NCBI GenBank assembly: GCA_965224415.1
Contig: CBDCZB010000004.1
Location: 372,001-436,000, forward strand
Source of the DNA: DAOUJI01 sp965224415
Lineage (GTDB): Bacteria; Chloroflexota; Dehalococcoidia; Lucifugimonadales; JAGWBF01
DNA: 64,000 bases
Direction of reading: 5' to 3'
Position 1 is the first letter of the stretch; each line of letters opens with the position of its first letter. Positions 62,730 through 64,000 of this stretch are shown piece after piece. The notes under the pieces are model-generated. The model was not told where the DNA came from. It did no database searches and was given only the letters and a program-made list of their open reading frames with translations. A program made the translations under genes and the position numbers.

Positions 62730-63020
62730 ATGACCGCCCCAGAACCTATACATCCGGGAGAGCACCTAGCGGAGATGATAGATGAGTTGGGTATCACTCA
62801 GTACCGCCTGGCCAAGACGATAGGGGTGCCCCAGATACGCATCCACGATATCGTCCATTGCCGCAGGTCCATCACGGCGGATACGGCTCTGCGCATCGGA
62901 CAGGCACTGGGTATGACGCCCGACTTCTGGCTGAACCTTCAGCGGATGTATGACCTGGACGTGGCTCGTGGTAAGACCGACGTGAGCGCCATCGAACCGC
63001 TTGTCGAGGTATCAGCCTGA
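62730..63020 (+). CDS. higA: HigA-type antitoxin (XRE HTH)
   Basis: A 96-residue helix-turn-helix antitoxin: IHPGEHLAEMIDELGITQYR, LAKTIGVPQIRIHDIVHCRR and ALRIGQALGMTPDFWLNLQ are the standard HigA signatures. AGGAGG is upstream of the ATG. It neutralises HigB and should repress its own operon. Confidence 0.92.
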   Translation: MTAPEPIHPGEHLAEMIDELGITQYRLAKTIGVPQIRIHDIVHCRRSITADTALRIGQALGMTPDFWLNLQRMYDLDVARGKTDVSAIEPLVEVSA

Positions 63021-63070
63021 GATCGCCGAGCAAATCTTTGACACAACCAGAACATATGAAGGAGGACAGC

Positions 63071-64000
63071 ATGAAGAAGAAGCACCTACAGCCGCTCACA
63101 CCGGCGGCGCTCTACGCACGGGTATCCAGCGACAGGCAGGACGTGGACCTGTCGGTGGCCGCACAGCTGAGGGCGCTCAAGGACTACGCCAGGGCCAACG
63201 GCTACTCCGTCGCAAGGGAGTATGTGGACGAGGCCGAGAGCGGCCGCGTCGCCGACCGGCCCCAGTTCAGGGAGATGATCGAGGAGGGCAGCAAGCCAAA
63301 GGCCCCCTTCGACGTGATTCTTGTCTGGAAATTCAGCAGATTCACCCGGAAGCGAGAGCACGCCGTCGCCTTCAAATCCCAGCTGCGGCGCAAGGGCATC
63401 CGCGTGGTGTCCATCACCGAGCAGGCCGAGGACAACGCCACCGGCAGGCTGCTTGAGGGAATCATCGAGAGTGTGGACGAATATTACAGCGAAAATTTGG
63501 CGCAGGAGGTCGTACGGGGAATGAGGGAGGCCGCGTTGCGGGGCTTCTTCCTCGGCTCCAAGGCCCCCTTCGGCTACCGGAAGGTCAAGGTCAGCGACGG
63601 AGCGAAGGAGCACCCCACGCTGGAGGTTGACCCGGCCACCGCCCCCGTGGTCAGGGAGATGTTCGAGAAGTCCCTGCGGGGCAGCGGCCTCAAGGAGCTG
63701 TGCAAGGAGCTGAACGACCAGGGCATCACCAACAGGGGGAAGCGCTGGTACAAGGGAACGCTCCACTACGTGCTGAGAAACGAGGCGTACACCGGAACGG
63801 CAGTATGGGGCAAGACCAGCAAGGGGCAGGAAGCCGCCGACCCGGTGAGAGTAGAGGGAGCGTGGCCCGCTTTGGTGTCGAGGGAGCTGTTCGATGCCGT
63901 GCAGCAGGCGATGAGTGAGCGCGCCCCGAAGGTGCAGAGGCCCGGTAGAGTGGGGAGCAAGTTCCTGCTGAGCGGGCTGCTGAAGTGCGGTGTGTGCGGC
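63071..64000 (+). CDS. Large serine recombinase, 3' end outside the window
   Basis: The first 310 residues are visible. ATG 63071 follows GGAGGACAGC. The resolvase-type catalytic domain starts ALYARVSSDRQDVDLSVAAQ, with the nucleophilic Ser in RVSSDRQ, and continues through VILVWKFSRFTRKREHA and LLEGIIESVDEYYSENLAQE. The recombinase domain (APFGYRKVKV, LKELCKELNDQGITNRGKRW) and the first half of a zinc ribbon (SGLLKCGVCG) follow. It has no stop before the window ends. Such enzymes integrate and excise phages, ICEs and similar elements; this one is the best candidate integrase for the right-hand island. Confidence 0.9.
   Translation, partial: MKKKHLQPLTPAALYARVSSDRQDVDLSVAAQLRALKDYARANGYSVAREYVDEAESGRVADRPQFREMIEEGSKPKAPFDVILVWKFSRFTRKREHAVAFKSQLRRKGIRVVSITEQAEDNATGRLLEGIIESVDEYYSENLAQEVVRGMREAALRGFFLGSKAPFGYRKVKVSDGAKEHPTLEVDPATAPVVREMFEKSLRGSGLKELCKELNDQGITNRGKRWYKGTLHYVLRNEAYTGTAVWGKTSKGQEAADPVRVEGAWPALVSRELFDAVQQAMSERAPKVQRPGRVGSKFLLSGLLKCGVCG

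Noticed and set aside
1..64000. rRNA genes, replication origin or prophage structural genes
   Set aside because: No rRNA-like sequence, DnaA-box cluster, or capsid, portal or tail motifs were seen.

Overview
This window is bacterial chromosome of fairly high GC content with densely packed genes. It most resembles a member of the Chloroflexota, such as a Dehalococcoidia/SAR202-like lineage. That placement is an inference from gene content: several ACMSD-like amidohydrolases, an LLM flavin oxidoreductase, SMP-30, a Baeyer-Villiger monooxygenase, paired M20 amidohydrolases, AtuA-like/DUF4387 genes and a solute-binding lipoprotein. There is no rRNA gene to confirm it.

Layout. (1) 1-11 kb is a catabolic cluster on the minus strand: amidohydrolase, LLM oxidoreductase, SMP-30 lactonase and the first 28 codons of another gene, with an NHL-repeat protein and an oligopeptide/nickel-type binding lipoprotein upstream. 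Two permease genes diverge from the binding protein, and a BVMO follows. (2) 11-20.7 kb is heavily rearranged. Two IS630-type elements of exactly 1,222 bp each lie at 11850-13071 and 19501-20722. The first joins the stump of a phosphonoacetate-hydrolase-like gene to the stump of a second copy of the binding-protein gene, followed by a second NHL gene. Between the two elements are small genes and debris of IS21, IS3, serine-recombinase and SRAP genes. (3) 20.8-23.6 kb holds two paralogous amidohydrolases, each with its own promoter-like site and terminator hairpin. (4) 23.6-50.6 kb is ordinary chromosome: DUF2157/GDYXXLXY, CinA, a GldA-GldF-GldG-like ABC exporter with DUF4340, SpeD plus an agmatinase-like ureohydrolase, a site-2 protease, a cysteine desulfurase, a polyprenol/DAG-kinase-like protein, two M20 amidohydrolases, glycerate kinase, a LutABC-like operon running into an MNT/HEPN pair, an AtuA-like/DUF4387/SDR operon, a DUF4349-PKD lipoprotein and DUF2851. 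(5) 50.7-64 kb is accessory DNA: tRNA-Gln and tRNA-Glu, a direct repeat touching the tRNA-Glu 3' end and recurring 2.4 kb later around a membrane protein, a 1,716-residue exonuclease-RecQ-UvrD fusion, a replication-relaxation-like winged-helix protein, a DNA-binding/coiled-coil/membrane-tail protein, an IS481-like element, a HigBA pair and a large serine recombinase running off the end.

How the genes fit together. The left part looks like uptake and stepwise degradation of organic compounds: binding lipoprotein and permeases, oxygenase, lactonase, amidohydrolases. The centre combines housekeeping functions with organic-acid oxidation (Lut), polyamine synthesis (SpeD and ureohydrolase) and protein export. 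The right end looks like an integrated element or defence/plasticity island. The most unusual items are the exonuclease-RecQ-UvrD protein with its mobile neighbourhood, a CinA protein whose amidase site has lost its key Ser and Lys, an IS630 copy whose first catalytic Asp is Tyr, and the inverted duplication of the binding-protein/NHL module.
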